NCBI RefSeq assembly: GCF_010686765.1
Contig: NZ_JAAGWF010000012.1
Span: forward strand, 124,001-188,000
Length of the DNA stretch: 64,000 nt
Origin: Geodermatophilus sabuli
GTDB lineage: Bacteria > Actinomycetota > Actinomycetes > Mycobacteriales > Geodermatophilaceae
Direction of reading: 5' to 3'
The notes beneath the pieces are model-generated. The model was not told the DNA's origin. It saw nothing but the letters and a program-made list of their open reading frames with translations, and made no database searches. A program made the translations under genes and the position numbers. Below, piece by piece: positions 33,195 through 44,817 of the stretch (position 1 is its first letter; each line of letters begins with the position of its first letter).

Positions 33195-34030
33195 TCACCA
33201 GTCGCCACCAGGGGGCGTGAACTGGCTGACCGAGAACTCGGCGCCCTGGGGGTCCCGCAGCCGCGCGTTCCGCGTCCAGACGTCGTCGGTCGAGGACACG
33301 ACGGTCGCGCCCAGCCGCTCGGCGAGCGCGACGCTCGCGTCCCGGTCGGCGACGGTGAACGTGACCTGCCAGCGGGCCGGGACCCCCGCCGGCACCTCGA
33401 CGACCCCGCCGATGACGTCGGCGAAGCCCGGCGGGGCCGATGCCTGCCGCTCGTGGATGCCGGGGTCGACGGTGGCGGCGAGGTGGTCGCCGTACCCGGG
33501 CACCTGGATCATCGTCCCGGCTCCCTGCCCCAGGTCGACGGCGAGCCAGCCGAACAGCGGTCCGTAGAAGGCCGGCACGGTCTCCCCGGCGGGGGTGTGC
33601 AGGTCGCTGAAGTTCCAGCTGCCCGGGCTGTTCGTCAGCTGGGCGCCGAGTCGCCGGCGGGGCTGCCAGAGCCGGAACGCAGCTCCCGCCGGGTCGGTGC
33701 AGCTCGCCGCCCGCCCGCCGGGTCCGGCGTCCTCCGGGGCGGCGGTCACCGAGCCACCGAGACCGGGCACGGCCGCGGCGGTGGCGTCGGCGTCGTCGAC
33801 CGCGACGTAGGTGTTCCAGCTCGCCGAACCGGTCGCGGACGGCCCGATCGCGGCCACGTCCTGCCCGTCGAGGGTGGCGATGAGGTAGCTGCCCGGCGCG
33901 TCCGGCGGGACGGCATCGGTGAGGACCCACCCGAAGAGCCCGGCGTAGAAGCGGGCCGCCTCCGCGGGTCGGGTTGCTCGGTGTCGATCCAGCAGGTGAC
34001 ACCGTGCGGATAGGTCCTCTGTGGCCTCAC
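33195..34030 (-). pseudogene. VOC-family (glyoxalase/bleomycin-resistance fold) protein, frameshifted
   Basis: Two VOC domains are readable. The beginning (GTG at 34030, HGVTCWIDTEQPDP) is in one frame; the rest (AEAARFYAGLFGWVLTDAVPP onward to FSVSQFTPPGGDW) is in another. The switch is near 33965, where GACCCGCGGAGGCG would read DPAEA if one G were restored. The second VOC copy (GSWNFSDLHTPAGETVPAFYGPLFGW) is complete. Intact relatives of about 260-280 residues are common in actinobacteria. Either a real inactivation or a sequencing error in a GC run. Confidence 0.8.
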
Positions 34031-34087
34031 TGGGCGCCCCTCTCGGTCCTGGTCCCACGGACGCTAGAGCGGGGGTGTGACAGGTCG

Positions 34088-34122
34088 CGCGGGGCCGGAC
34101 CGGCGTCCGGCCCGGCCCCGCG
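34088..34122. terminator. Hairpin terminator after uvrA
   Basis: An 11-bp perfect stem (34088-34098 with 34112-34122) lies four bases after the uvrA stop on the minus strand. The loop is itself GC-rich and can extend the pairing. It separates uvrA from the VOC gene. Confidence 0.65.
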
Positions 34123-34125
34123 TGG

Positions 34126-37017
<2,892 letters not shown>

Positions 37018-37190
37018 GTGTTCCCTGTCGGTCGCTGGAGCGTGGGATGCGGTGCTGCGCGGCGCCGGTGCCGACCGGTGCCGATGTCGCTCTGGAGACA
37101 AGTCGTCGCGCTGGGTGCCTGTTCCGCTACCGGCCCGCGACCCCCGTCATACCGGTCCTCGGCCCGACCGGCCCCTGCACGGGCGGGGAC

Positions 37191-38597
37191 TCAGGCGGGC
37201 GCCGCGAGGGCGGGCTGCAGGGGATCGAAGACCGGCGCGTGTCGGCGCCACGGCTGCTGCCGCTCCAGCTCTCCGGCGGTCCAGAGTAGTCGCGTCTCGG
37301 CACCCGCGGGACCGGCCAGCTGGACGGCCACGGGCAGCCCGTCGGCCCGCGTGCCGGCCGGCAGCACCAGCGCCGGCAGACCCGCCAGGTTCCAGGCCGC
37401 CGTCCACGGCGCCCACCGGGCGTTGGCCACGACGTTGGCCACGAAACCGCGTTCGTGCCAGGGCCGCGCGGGCAGCGGGGGGCCCGTGGTGACCGGGCTG
37501 AGCAGCACGTCGACGTCGGCGAAGAAGGCGGTCATCCGCTCGCGGAACCGCTCCGCGGTGGCCGGCCGCACCAGGCCGGCGGCCCGGACCGCCCGGCCGA
37601 TGCGGGCGTGGGTGCGGCTGCGCGGCTGCAGGTCGGCGAGGTCGATGCCCAGGTGCGCGGCGTCGTCGGCGGCGCCGGCCATCCACCGGGTCAGGGCGCC
37701 GGCCGCAGCGCCGGGCGTGATCGGCGGGTCCCGCCGGACGACGGTGTGCCCGGCCGCGGTGAGCGCCGCGGCCACCGTGTCGACCGCGGCCCGCGTCGGA
37801 CCGTCGGCGCGCACCCCGGGCAGCGGCGAGCGGGTCGAGACCGCGACCCGCAGCGGCCGCCCGGGCGCCGGCGGTGGCACCGGCTCCTGCCCGGTCAGCA
37901 CGGCCAGCGCGACGGCGAGGTCGGCCACCGTGGTCGTCAGGACCCCGTTCTCCACCATGCCGGACCAGTCGAGCTCCAGGGTCGGGACGACGCCACGACC
38001 GGGCTTCAGGGTGAGCAGCCCGCAGGCCGCCGCGGGGAGCCGCAGCGAGCCCATGCCGTCGTTGCCCACGGCGATCGGGACCGCGCCCGCGGCGACCGCG
38101 GCCGCGCTGCCGCCGGAGCTGCCGGCCGGCGAGCGGGCGGTGTCCCACGGGTTCCGGGTGACCGTGCCCGGACCGTCGGTGGTGGCGTAGAGGCAGAGCT
38201 CCGGCGCGCGGCTGATGCCGACGACCACGGCGCCCGCCGCGCGCAGCCGGGCGACGACCGGGTGGTCCGCCGTCTCCACCCGCGTGGGGCAGGCCGGCGA
38301 GCCGTCGGTGCAGGTCTCACCGGCGACCGGGACGTTGTCCTTGACCGCGATCGGCACCCCGGCCAGTGGCATCGAGGCGCGGCCGGGAGCAGCGTCGACC
38401 GCCGCGGCCTCGGCCAGCGCCGCCTCGCGCCGGACCACCCGGAAGGCGCCGATCCGGGCCTCCACCGCGTCGAGGTGGGCCAGGTGCGCGCCCACCACCT
38501 CCACCGCCGTGAGCTCCCCCGCGCGCACGCGGGCGGCCAGCTCGGTGGCCGGGAGCCCGACGACCTGACCGGCCGCGAGACCTCCGCTAGCGTCCAT
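37191..38597 (-). CDS. Amidase-signature family hydrolase
   Basis: A 468-residue amidase. The Ser-cisSer-Lys triad is visible: PIAVKDNVPVAG (Lys), GSSGGSAAAVAAGAVPIAVG (cis-Ser region) and GMGSLRLPAAACG (nucleophile Ser). The usual TDxGGSIR is altered to NDGMGSLRLP, a mild deviation. Substrate unknown; relatives hydrolyse aryl or fatty amides or carbamoyl compounds. Not GatA, because no gatB or gatC is near and the motif differs. It is divergent from the MBL-fold gene with about 50 bp between starts. Confidence 0.88.
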   Translation of the reverse strand: MDASGGLAAGQVVGLPATELAARVRAGELTAVEVVGAHLAHLDAVEARIGAFRVVRREAALAEAAAVDAAPGRASMPLAGVPIAVKDNVPVAGETCTDGSPACPTRVETADHPVVARLRAAGAVVVGISRAPELCLYATTDGPGTVTRNPWDTARSPAGSSGGSAAAVAAGAVPIAVGNDGMGSLRLPAAACGLLTLKPGRGVVPTLELDWSGMVENGVLTTTVADLAVALAVLTGQEPVPPPAPGRPLRVAVSTRSPLPGVRADGPTRAAVDTVAAALTAAGHTVVRRDPPITPGAAAGALTRWMAGAADDAAHLGIDLADLQPRSRTHARIGRAVRAAGLVRPATAERFRERMTAFFADVDVLLSPVTTGPPLPARPWHERGFVANVVANARWAPWTAAWNLAGLPALVLPAGTRADGLPVAVQLAGPAGAETRLLWTAGELERQQPWRRHAPVFDPLQPALAAPA

Positions 38598-38646
38598 GCC
38601 TGGACCGTATCCGCGGTCGCCGACACTTCTCGAACGGGAGCCTGGG

Positions 38647-39315
38647 ATGAGCGCGGGGACCTACACCGGCGACGTCGAGGTGGGCGGGCCCGCCGACGTC
38701 CGGGAGCTGCCGGGGTTGACCATCAGCAAGCTGGCGGTCAGCGAGATGGCCAACAACGCCTACCTGCTGCGCTGCACCGCGACCGGCGAGGGCCTCCTGG
38801 TGGACGCGGCCGCCGAGCCCGACGCGCTGCGCGCGCTGATCGGTGACGGCGGTCTGCGCACCGTCGTCACCACGCACGGCCACTGGGACCACCACCGCGC
38901 ACTCCCCCAGGTCGTCGAGGCCACCGGCGCGACCACCGTCGCGCACCCCGCCGACGCCGGGGACCTGCCGGTCCCCGTGCAGCGCCCCGTCGAGCACGGC
39001 GACACGGTGACCGTCGGCGAGCAGACCCTCGAGGTGGTCCACCTGCGCGGGCACACCCCCGGCAGCATCGCGCTGGTGTGGCGGGGGCCGGGTGACGCCG
39101 GGACGCACGTCTTCACCGGTGACAGCCTGTTCCCCGGCGGGGTGGGCAACACGCAGCAGGACGCGCAGCGGTTCGCCAGCCTCGTCGACGACGTCGAGCA
39201 GCGGCTGTTCGGCGCCCTGCCCGACGACGCCTGGGTCTACCCCGGCCACGGCAAGGACACCACGATCGGAGCCGAGCGCCCGCACCTCGCCGAGTGGCGC
39301 GCCCGCGGCTGGTGA
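38647..39315 (+). CDS. MBL-fold metallo-hydrolase (glyoxalase II-like)
   Basis: A 222-residue metallo-beta-lactamase-fold protein with the HxHxDH metal motif at 77-82 (THGHWDHH). Further likely ligands are in HLRGHTPGS, FTGDSLFPGG and VYPGHGKDT. Its size and loops resemble glyoxalase II or persulfide-dioxygenase-like hydrolases. The ATG at 38647 has a GGGAG site about eight bases upstream. Its stop overlaps the GTG of the next gene, so the two are co-translated. Confidence 0.88.
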   Translation: MSAGTYTGDVEVGGPADVRELPGLTISKLAVSEMANNAYLLRCTATGEGLLVDAAAEPDALRALIGDGGLRTVVTTHGHWDHHRALPQVVEATGATTVAHPADAGDLPVPVQRPVEHGDTVTVGEQTLEVVHLRGHTPGSIALVWRGPGDAGTHVFTGDSLFPGGVGNTQQDAQRFASLVDDVEQRLFGALPDDAWVYPGHGKDTTIGAERPHLAEWRARGW

Positions 39316-39740
39316 TCGGCGTGGCCTCCACCGACGACGAGGTCGAGTTCCTGCACTCCCACGGGATCGCCCGGCTCGCGACGTCGGGCGAGGACGGGCA
39401 GCCCGACGTCGTGCCCGTCGCGGTCGAGTTCGACGGTGCCTCGTCCTGGGTCGGCGGTTCCGGCGCGAGCGTCCTGCGGACCCGCAAGGTGGCCAACGTG
39501 CGAGCCGGGCGTCGCGAGGTCGCCCTCGTGGTGGACGACCTGCCGTCGTCCGACCCGTTCGTCGCGCGCGGGATCCGGGTCTGCGGCGTGGCCGACGGTC
39601 CCGTGGAGCGGGTCGGGATGGTGGGCCCCGGCCTGTACCTGCGCATCACCCCGCAGGTCTCCTGGAGCTGGGACATGGCCGGCGAGCCGGTCGGCGACCC
39701 GGTACGAGACGAGGCGGGCGGTCCACGACGGCGCCGCTAG
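39312..39740 (+). CDS. PPOX-class F420-dependent oxidoreductase-like flavin-fold protein
   Basis: A 142-residue split-barrel protein of the pyridoxamine-phosphate-oxidase superfamily. LHSHGIARLATSGEDGQPDVVPVAVEFDG and the strands after it match the small PPOX-class F420-dependent group common in actinobacteria. Reaction unknown; relatives reduce quinones, biliverdin or other acceptors. The GTG at 39312 overlaps the stop of the MBL-fold gene. The C-terminus has the expected WSWDM segment and a short basic tail. Confidence 0.8.
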   Translation: MIGVASTDDEVEFLHSHGIARLATSGEDGQPDVVPVAVEFDGASSWVGGSGASVLRTRKVANVRAGRREVALVVDDLPSSDPFVARGIRVCGVADGPVERVGMVGPGLYLRITPQVSWSWDMAGEPVGDPVRDEAGGPRRRR

Positions 39741-39792
39741 CGAGGCGGACGGCCCGGGGTGACCGGCGACGACGACCGTCCGGGCGCGGCCT

Positions 39793-41283
39793 TCAGCCCC
39801 GGTGCCGCCACCGCCGTCCGTCGCGGGCGATCAGCTCGGCTGCCTCCGGAGGTCCCCAGGTGGCGGCCTGGTACAGCGGGATCGGCCGGGGGTCCTGGGC
39901 CCAGTACCGGAGCACGGGGTCGACGATGCGCCAGGAGCGGCCGACCTCGTCGGCGCGGATGAAGAGGGTCGGGTCCCCGATGAGCGCGTCGAGGATGACC
40001 CGTTCGTAGGCGTCGGGAGACTGCTCCTCGAAGCTCTGGTAGGAGAAGTCCATCGACGCCTTCTGCACGCGGAACGCGTGGCCGGGCACCTTCGCGCCGA
40101 AGCGCAGGCTCAGACCCTCGTCCGGCTGCACCCGGACGACGAGCGCGTCCGGCTCGAGGTCGGCGTCCGTCCCGGGGAACAGCGGCAGCTGCGGGGGCCG
40201 CCGGAACTCCATGGCCACCTCGGTGACCCGCGCCGGGAGCCGCTTCCCGGTGCGCACGTAGACCGGGACGCCCGCCCAGCGCCAGTTGGAGATGTCCAGC
40301 CGCAGCCCGACGAACGTCTCGGTCGAGCTGAGCGGGTCGACGCCGGCCTCGTCCCGGTAGCCGGGCATGAGGTCCTCCCGCGTGCCGCCGCGGGTGTACT
40401 GGCCGCGCACCGCGTTGGCGGCGATCTCCGCCTCCTCGTCCAGGGGCCGGATGGCGCGCAGCAGCTTGACCTTCTCGTCCCGGATCGCCTCCGGGTGGAA
40501 CGAGGTGGGCGGCTCCATGAGGAACAGCGACAGCACCTGCAGGACGTGGTTCTGGACGATGTCCCGCATCGCCCCGGTCGTCTCGTAGAAGCCGCCGCGC
40601 TCACCGACCCCGAGCGTCTCGGCGACCGTGATCTGCACGTTGTCCACCCACGTGCGGTTCCAGATCGGCTCGAAGACCGAGTTCGCGAACCGGAGCGCGA
40701 GCAGGTTCTGCACGGTCTCCTTGGCGAGGTAGTGGTCGATGCGGAAGACCTGGTCCTCGACGAACGCCGTCGAGAGGTCGGCGTACAGCGCGCGGGCGCT
40801 CTCCTCGTCCCAGCCGAAGGGCTTCTCGACGACGACCCGCACGAAGCCGTCGCCGTCGGGGGTGCCCAGCCCCGCCTTGCCGAGGCTGACGGCGATGGGC
40901 CCGAACAGCCGGGGCGGCGTGGCCAGGTAGTGGACGCGGTTGCCCGCGGTGCCGTGCAGGCGGTCGCAGTCGGCGAGCACCTCGGACAGGCGCTGGTAGG
41001 TCGCCGGGTCGTCGTAGTCCCCGGCGACGTAGCGGGCGGCGGAGGCCAGCTCGTCCCACCGCCGGTTGCCGTCACTGGTCACGCTGCGACGGCACAGGTC
41101 GCCGAACTCCCCGTCGGTCATCGCCGTCCGGGCGACGCCGACCAGGGCGACCTCCGGCGGCAGCGCCCCGTAGGCGGTGAGCCGCTCCAGGGCCGGCAGC
41201 AGCTTGCGCGCCGTGAGGTCCCCCGAGGCGCCGAAGATCACCAGGACGCAGGCGGGGGCGCGGCGGTCCAGACCGGTCGTCAT
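39793..41283 (-). CDS. zwf2: Glucose-6-phosphate dehydrogenase (second copy)
   Basis: A 496-residue G6PDH, complete: FGASGDLTARKLLPALERL, EKPFGWDEESA and FRIDHYLAKETVQN (DHYLAK in place of DHYLGK). It lacks the NPLRDPRDRRLPR N-terminus of the operon copy, so it belongs to another subgroup. No opcA or pgl adjacent. It is the last gene of a minus-strand set lldD-formamidase-SDR-small ORF-zwf2, 21 bp after the small ORF. It could use a different cofactor or respond to different signals; this is inference. Confidence 0.95.
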   Translation of the reverse strand: MTTGLDRRAPACVLVIFGASGDLTARKLLPALERLTAYGALPPEVALVGVARTAMTDGEFGDLCRRSVTSDGNRRWDELASAARYVAGDYDDPATYQRLSEVLADCDRLHGTAGNRVHYLATPPRLFGPIAVSLGKAGLGTPDGDGFVRVVVEKPFGWDEESARALYADLSTAFVEDQVFRIDHYLAKETVQNLLALRFANSVFEPIWNRTWVDNVQITVAETLGVGERGGFYETTGAMRDIVQNHVLQVLSLFLMEPPTSFHPEAIRDEKVKLLRAIRPLDEEAEIAANAVRGQYTRGGTREDLMPGYRDEAGVDPLSSTETFVGLRLDISNWRWAGVPVYVRTGKRLPARVTEVAMEFRRPPQLPLFPGTDADLEPDALVVRVQPDEGLSLRFGAKVPGHAFRVQKASMDFSYQSFEEQSPDAYERVILDALIGDPTLFIRADEVGRSWRIVDPVLRYWAQDPRPIPLYQAATWGPPEAAELIARDGRRWRHRG

Positions 41284-41304
41284 CGTGGGTGCCCCGCCGC
41301 GGCG

Positions 41305-41592
41305 CTACTCGTCGTCCTCTTCGAAGAGCGCGACGAGCTCGTCCGCCGTCCCGGCCACGTGCAGGGGGACGACGGACACCGTCCAGTCCGGGCGCCGCTG
41401 GTCGATGCCGAGCGCGAGGTCCCACGCCGCGCGGGCGGTCAGCGGCCCGAAGCAGGCGTCGTCACCGTCGTCCCCGATCGCCACCTCGACCAGCCAGGTG
41501 TCGGAGAGGTCCGCGGCCAGTTCGGCGAAGTCGGGGTCGGTGCCGTCCTCGGGTTCCGGGGAGTCGGCCTGGACCGGGTAGATGAGCGCCAT
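41305..41592 (-). CDS. Small acidic hypothetical protein
   Basis: A 95-residue acidic protein (MALIYPVQADSPEPEDGTDPD ... LVALFEEDDE). No family recognised. LSDTWLVEVAIGDDGDDAC followed by PDWTVSVVPLHVAGTADEL looks like a small alpha/beta domain. It is tightly placed between the SDR (12 bp) and zwf2 (21 bp), so probably co-transcribed with zwf2. Confidence 0.65.
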   Translation of the reverse strand: MALIYPVQADSPEPEDGTDPDFAELAADLSDTWLVEVAIGDDGDDACFGPLTARAAWDLALGIDQRRPDWTVSVVPLHVAGTADELVALFEEDDE

Positions 41593-41603
41593 GCTGCACC
41601 CTC

Positions 41604-42365
41604 TCAGAGCTGGATGCCGCGGGTGAGGGCACCGTCCACGACCAGGTTGGTACCGGTCGTGAAGCTGGAGACCGGGCTGGACAGGAAGACGACCGCCTTC
41701 GCCATCTCCTCGGCGGTGCCCATCCGCCCCGTGGGGTTGAGCGCGAGGGAGTCGCGGAACAGGTCCGGGTCGCCCCGCTCGATGCCCTGCCAGAAACCGC
41801 CCGCGAAGTACGTGTTGCCCGGGGAGACGACGTTGGCCCGGACGCCCCGGCCGGCGAGCTGGAACGCCAGGCCGGCGATGTAGCCGACGATCGCCGTCTT
41901 CATCGTCCCGTACGGGCCGGAGGCGAAGTCCGCCTCGCGCCCGGAGACGCTGGAGATGGCCACGATCGAGCCGCGACCGCCGGCCTCCAGGTGCGGCAGC
42001 GCGGCGGTGGCCAGCCGCACCGTGCCCATGAGGTCGACCTCGAAGGATGCGTACCAGTTCTCCTCGCCGGGCCCGGCCGCCAGCGCGCTGACGTTGGCGA
42101 CGACGGCGTCCAGCCCGCCCAGCCGCCCCGCGGCGGCCTCGACCCAGCCGGTCAGCGCCGGCCCGTCCCGGACGTCGAGCCGGACGCCGGTGGCCCGCCC
42201 CCCGCGCTCCGCGATCGCCTTCTCCATCGCCTCGATCTCCGCGGCGTCGCGGGCGCAGAACTCGACGACGGCGCCCTCGTCGACGAAGGCCTCGACGATC
42301 GCCCGGCCGATGCCGCGGGTGCCGCCGGTGACGAGCACGCGGGAGTCGGTGAGCTGCAGGTCCAC
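41604..42365 (-). CDS. Short-chain dehydrogenase/reductase (SDR)
   Basis: A 253-residue classical SDR. The cofactor motif is VTGGTRGIGRAIVEAF (~11-26) and the NAG-like site is VANVSALA. The catalytic set is ISSVSG (Ser) and YGTMK (Tyr and Lys). An acidic region after the second strand is absent (EFCARDAAE), so NADP(H) or NAD(H) use is unclear. Substrate unknown. It follows the formamidase gene by 16 bp on the same strand. Confidence 0.88.
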   Translation of the reverse strand: MDLQLTDSRVLVTGGTRGIGRAIVEAFVDEGAVVEFCARDAAEIEAMEKAIAERGGRATGVRLDVRDGPALTGWVEAAAGRLGGLDAVVANVSALAAGPGEENWYASFEVDLMGTVRLATAALPHLEAGGRGSIVAISSVSGREADFASGPYGTMKTAIVGYIAGLAFQLAGRGVRANVVSPGNTYFAGGFWQGIERGDPDLFRDSLALNPTGRMGTAEEMAKAVVFLSSPVSSFTTGTNLVVDGALTRGIQL

Positions 42366-42381
42366 GGGTCCTCCAAGGGGG

Positions 42382-43383
42382 TCAGAGCAGGGCCGCCGCG
42401 CGGCGCCGCAGGTCGTCGTGCAGCCCGCCGTAGGCCGCGGCCCGGGGCAGGAGTGTCTTGCGCGCCTTCACGACGGCGCTGTAGTTCGCGTCGACGACGT
42501 TGGCGATGGGCGTCTCGGTGATCTGCGAGAGCAGCTGGTAGGCGTCCATCGGGTGCAGCCCGTAGAGCTCGCCGAACCAGCGCACCAGCTCCACCTGACC
42601 GATCCGCCAGGCGTCCTCCAGCGGCCGGCTGGACCCCACGGTCATCCAGTGCGTGTCGTCCTCCAGCCGTGGCCAGGCCGGGGCGCCCCCCTTCACCAGC
42701 TCCACGATGACGGTGGTCGTCATCGCGCCCTCGACGGCGGTCCCGCACGCCTCGCCCTCGCCCTGCCGGTAGTGGCCGTCGCCCACCGAGAACAGCGCGC
42801 CCTCGACGTTGACGCCGAGGAAGCAGGTGGTGCCGGGGCGCATCTGCGGGGTGTCCATGTTGCCGCCGAAGCGCTCGGGGACCAGCGAGCTGCGCACCTC
42901 GCCGCCGGGCGGCGCGACGCCGACCGTGCCCAGCATCGGCTCCACCGGCAGGGCGATCTCCAGGTCGGTGTGCCGGGCGGCGAAGGTGACGGTGTTCGCG
43001 GCCCGGTCCAGCTCGTAGATCCAGGTGGTGTCGGGCAGCGGGTCCTGCAGGGTGGCGACGCGGTCGGTGCCGGTCAGCCCACCGAAGAACGGGATCGCCG
43101 CCGACGCGCCCCAGTCGCGGGCCGGCTCCATCGCGACGAAGTGCAGGGCGAGGGTGTCGCCGGGCTCGGCGCCCTCGACGAAGAACGGGCCGGTCTGCGG
43201 GTTGACGAAGCGCAGGTCCACCTTCTCGCTGGAGAGGTCGGAGGTCTTCCGCAGGACACCGCAGAACGCGTCGTCGGACCAGACGCGGAGCGCCGTCCCC
43301 GGGGTCACCCGCCGCAGCGGGGCCACGCCGCCGAACGTGAACGCGTACTGCTCGACGCTGGGCACGACCTCGACGACGTCCAT
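42382..43383 (-). CDS. Acetamidase/formamidase family protein
   Basis: A 333-residue FmdA_AmdA family amide hydrolase. The conserved GDTLALHF, GALFSVGDGHYRQGEGEACGTAVE and YQLLSQI segments are present. It should hydrolyse short amides to acid plus ammonia. The ATG at 43383 gives a normal start (MDVVEVVPS). It begins nine bases after the lldD stop. Its link with lactate oxidation is not obvious. Confidence 0.88.
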   Translation of the reverse strand: MDVVEVVPSVEQYAFTFGGVAPLRRVTPGTALRVWSDDAFCGVLRKTSDLSSEKVDLRFVNPQTGPFFVEGAEPGDTLALHFVAMEPARDWGASAAIPFFGGLTGTDRVATLQDPLPDTTWIYELDRAANTVTFAARHTDLEIALPVEPMLGTVGVAPPGGEVRSSLVPERFGGNMDTPQMRPGTTCFLGVNVEGALFSVGDGHYRQGEGEACGTAVEGAMTTTVIVELVKGGAPAWPRLEDDTHWMTVGSSRPLEDAWRIGQVELVRWFGELYGLHPMDAYQLLSQITETPIANVVDANYSAVVKARKTLLPRAAAYGGLHDDLRRRAAALL

Positions 43384-43391
43384 GCCGCAGC

Positions 43392-44642
43392 CTAGGAACC
43401 CGCAGGTGGGGTCGGCAACCAGCCGGTCCCGGGCCGCGACCTGACCCGGTCGGGCGTCAGCTCCCCCACCGACGGGACGCCGAGCAGCTGCAGCGTGCGG
43501 GTGATCTCGCGGGTCAGCAGATCGGCGACCCGCTGGACCCCGCGCTCGCCGCCGGCCATGAGGCCGTACAGGTAGGCCCGGCCGACCAGACAGGCGCGGG
43601 CGCCCAGCGCGACGGCGGCGACCACGTCCGCCCCGTCGAGGATGCCGCCGTCCAGGTACACCTCGGCCCGGTCCCCGACCGCCGCCACGACCGCGGGCAG
43701 CTCCTCCAGCGGCGTCGGGGCACGGTCGAGCTGGCGGCCGCCGTGGTTGGAGACGACGACCGCGTCGGCCCCGGCGTCGACGACCGCCCGTGCGTCCTCC
43801 GCCGTCTGCACGCCCTTCACCACCAGCGCGCCGCGCCACGTCGCGCGCAGCGCCGCGACGTCGGCCAGCGTGGCGGCCGGCTCGAAGACGCGGTCGGCCA
43901 GCTCGGCGACCGTGCCGCCCCAGGAGCGCAGGGAGGCGAACTCCAGCGGCGCGGTGGTCAGCAGGTCGATCCACCAGTGCGGGTGACGGGCGGCGTTGGC
44001 CGTCGTCCGCAGCGTCAGCGCCGGCGGGATGGTGAACCCGTTGCGGACGTCGCGCAGCCGCGGGCCGGCGACCGGGGTGTCGACGGTGAGCACGAGCGCC
44101 TCGTAGCCCGCGCGCCCGGCGCGCTCGACCAGTGCCGCGCTGGCGTCGCGGTCACGCCACAGGTAGAGCTGGAACCACCGGCGGGCCGCGGGGGCGGCGG
44201 CCGCGAGGTCCTCGATGGTCGTCGTCCCCATGGTGGACAGGGCGTGCGGGATGCCGATCCGCTCGGCCACCCGGCCCACCGCGATCTCCCCCTCGGTGTG
44301 CATGAGGCGGGTGAACCCGGTGGGCGCGAAGACCAGCGGCAGCGCGGACGGCCGGCCCAGCAGCGTCGTCGACGGGTCCACGACGGACACGTCGCGCAGC
44401 ACGCTGGGGCGGAACTCGACCCGCGCGAACGCCTCGCGGGCGCGGCGCAGGCCGATCTCGGCACCGGCCGCGCCGTCGGTGTAGTCGAAGACCGCCCGGG
44501 GGGTCCGCCGGCGGGCCAGCTCCCGGAGGTCCCCGACGGTGGCGGCGGCGGCCAGCCGCCGGTCGGTGGCGTCCCCGGGCAGCCGACGGGGCCGGATCAG
44601 CTCGCGCAGCTCGGACCAGCGGGGTCTCCGGCGCTCGACCAC
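43392..44642 (-). CDS. lldD: FMN-dependent L-lactate dehydrogenase (LldD2-like)
   Basis: A 416-residue alpha-hydroxy-acid oxidizing enzyme. FAPTGFTRLMHTEGEIA, FQLYLWRDRDASAAL, VVKGVQTAEDARAVVDAG and SNHGGRQLDRAPTPL (catalytic His and Arg) are all in place. It closely resembles mycobacterial LldD2 in the N-terminal extension (RRTPRAVFDYTDGAA) and the C-terminal RAYLYGLMAGGE. I chose the GTG at 44642 just downstream of GAGGAGG; the longer ORF start adds unrelated residues. It oxidises L-lactate to pyruvate at the membrane. Confidence 0.92.
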   Translation of the reverse strand: MVERRRPRWSELRELIRPRRLPGDATDRRLAAAATVGDLRELARRRTPRAVFDYTDGAAGAEIGLRRAREAFARVEFRPSVLRDVSVVDPSTTLLGRPSALPLVFAPTGFTRLMHTEGEIAVGRVAERIGIPHALSTMGTTTIEDLAAAAPAARRWFQLYLWRDRDASAALVERAGRAGYEALVLTVDTPVAGPRLRDVRNGFTIPPALTLRTTANAARHPHWWIDLLTTAPLEFASLRSWGGTVAELADRVFEPAATLADVAALRATWRGALVVKGVQTAEDARAVVDAGADAVVVSNHGGRQLDRAPTPLEELPAVVAAVGDRAEVYLDGGILDGADVVAAVALGARACLVGRAYLYGLMAGGERGVQRVADLLTREITRTLQLLGVPSVGELTPDRVRSRPGTGWLPTPPAGS

Positions 44643-44759
44643 TCCGACCTCCTCCGACGGCGTCCGCCCACCCTGCCAGCACCGGCGGGGCGGCAGGTAC
44701 GGGTGGGACGGCGGCGGCCCCGCTCGCGGCGCTCCACCGCGCACGTGTCGCAGCCCGGA

Positions 44760-44791
44760 GTTAACGTGCGAGTAACAGTGACAGCCGTCAC
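44760..44791. promoter_or_regulatory. Inverted repeats in the lldD/PHA-depolymerase divergent region
   Basis: GTTA (44760-44763) and TAAC (44773-44776) face each other over nine bases. GTGAC-AGCC-GTCAC (44778-44791) forms a second inverted repeat. Both lie 26-58 bp upstream of the plus-strand gene start. Such sites could bind a lipid- or carbon-responsive regulator; not matched to a known family with confidence. Confidence 0.35.
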
Positions 44792-44817
44792 GTCTCGATC
44801 ATCGACAGGCAGGTCCG

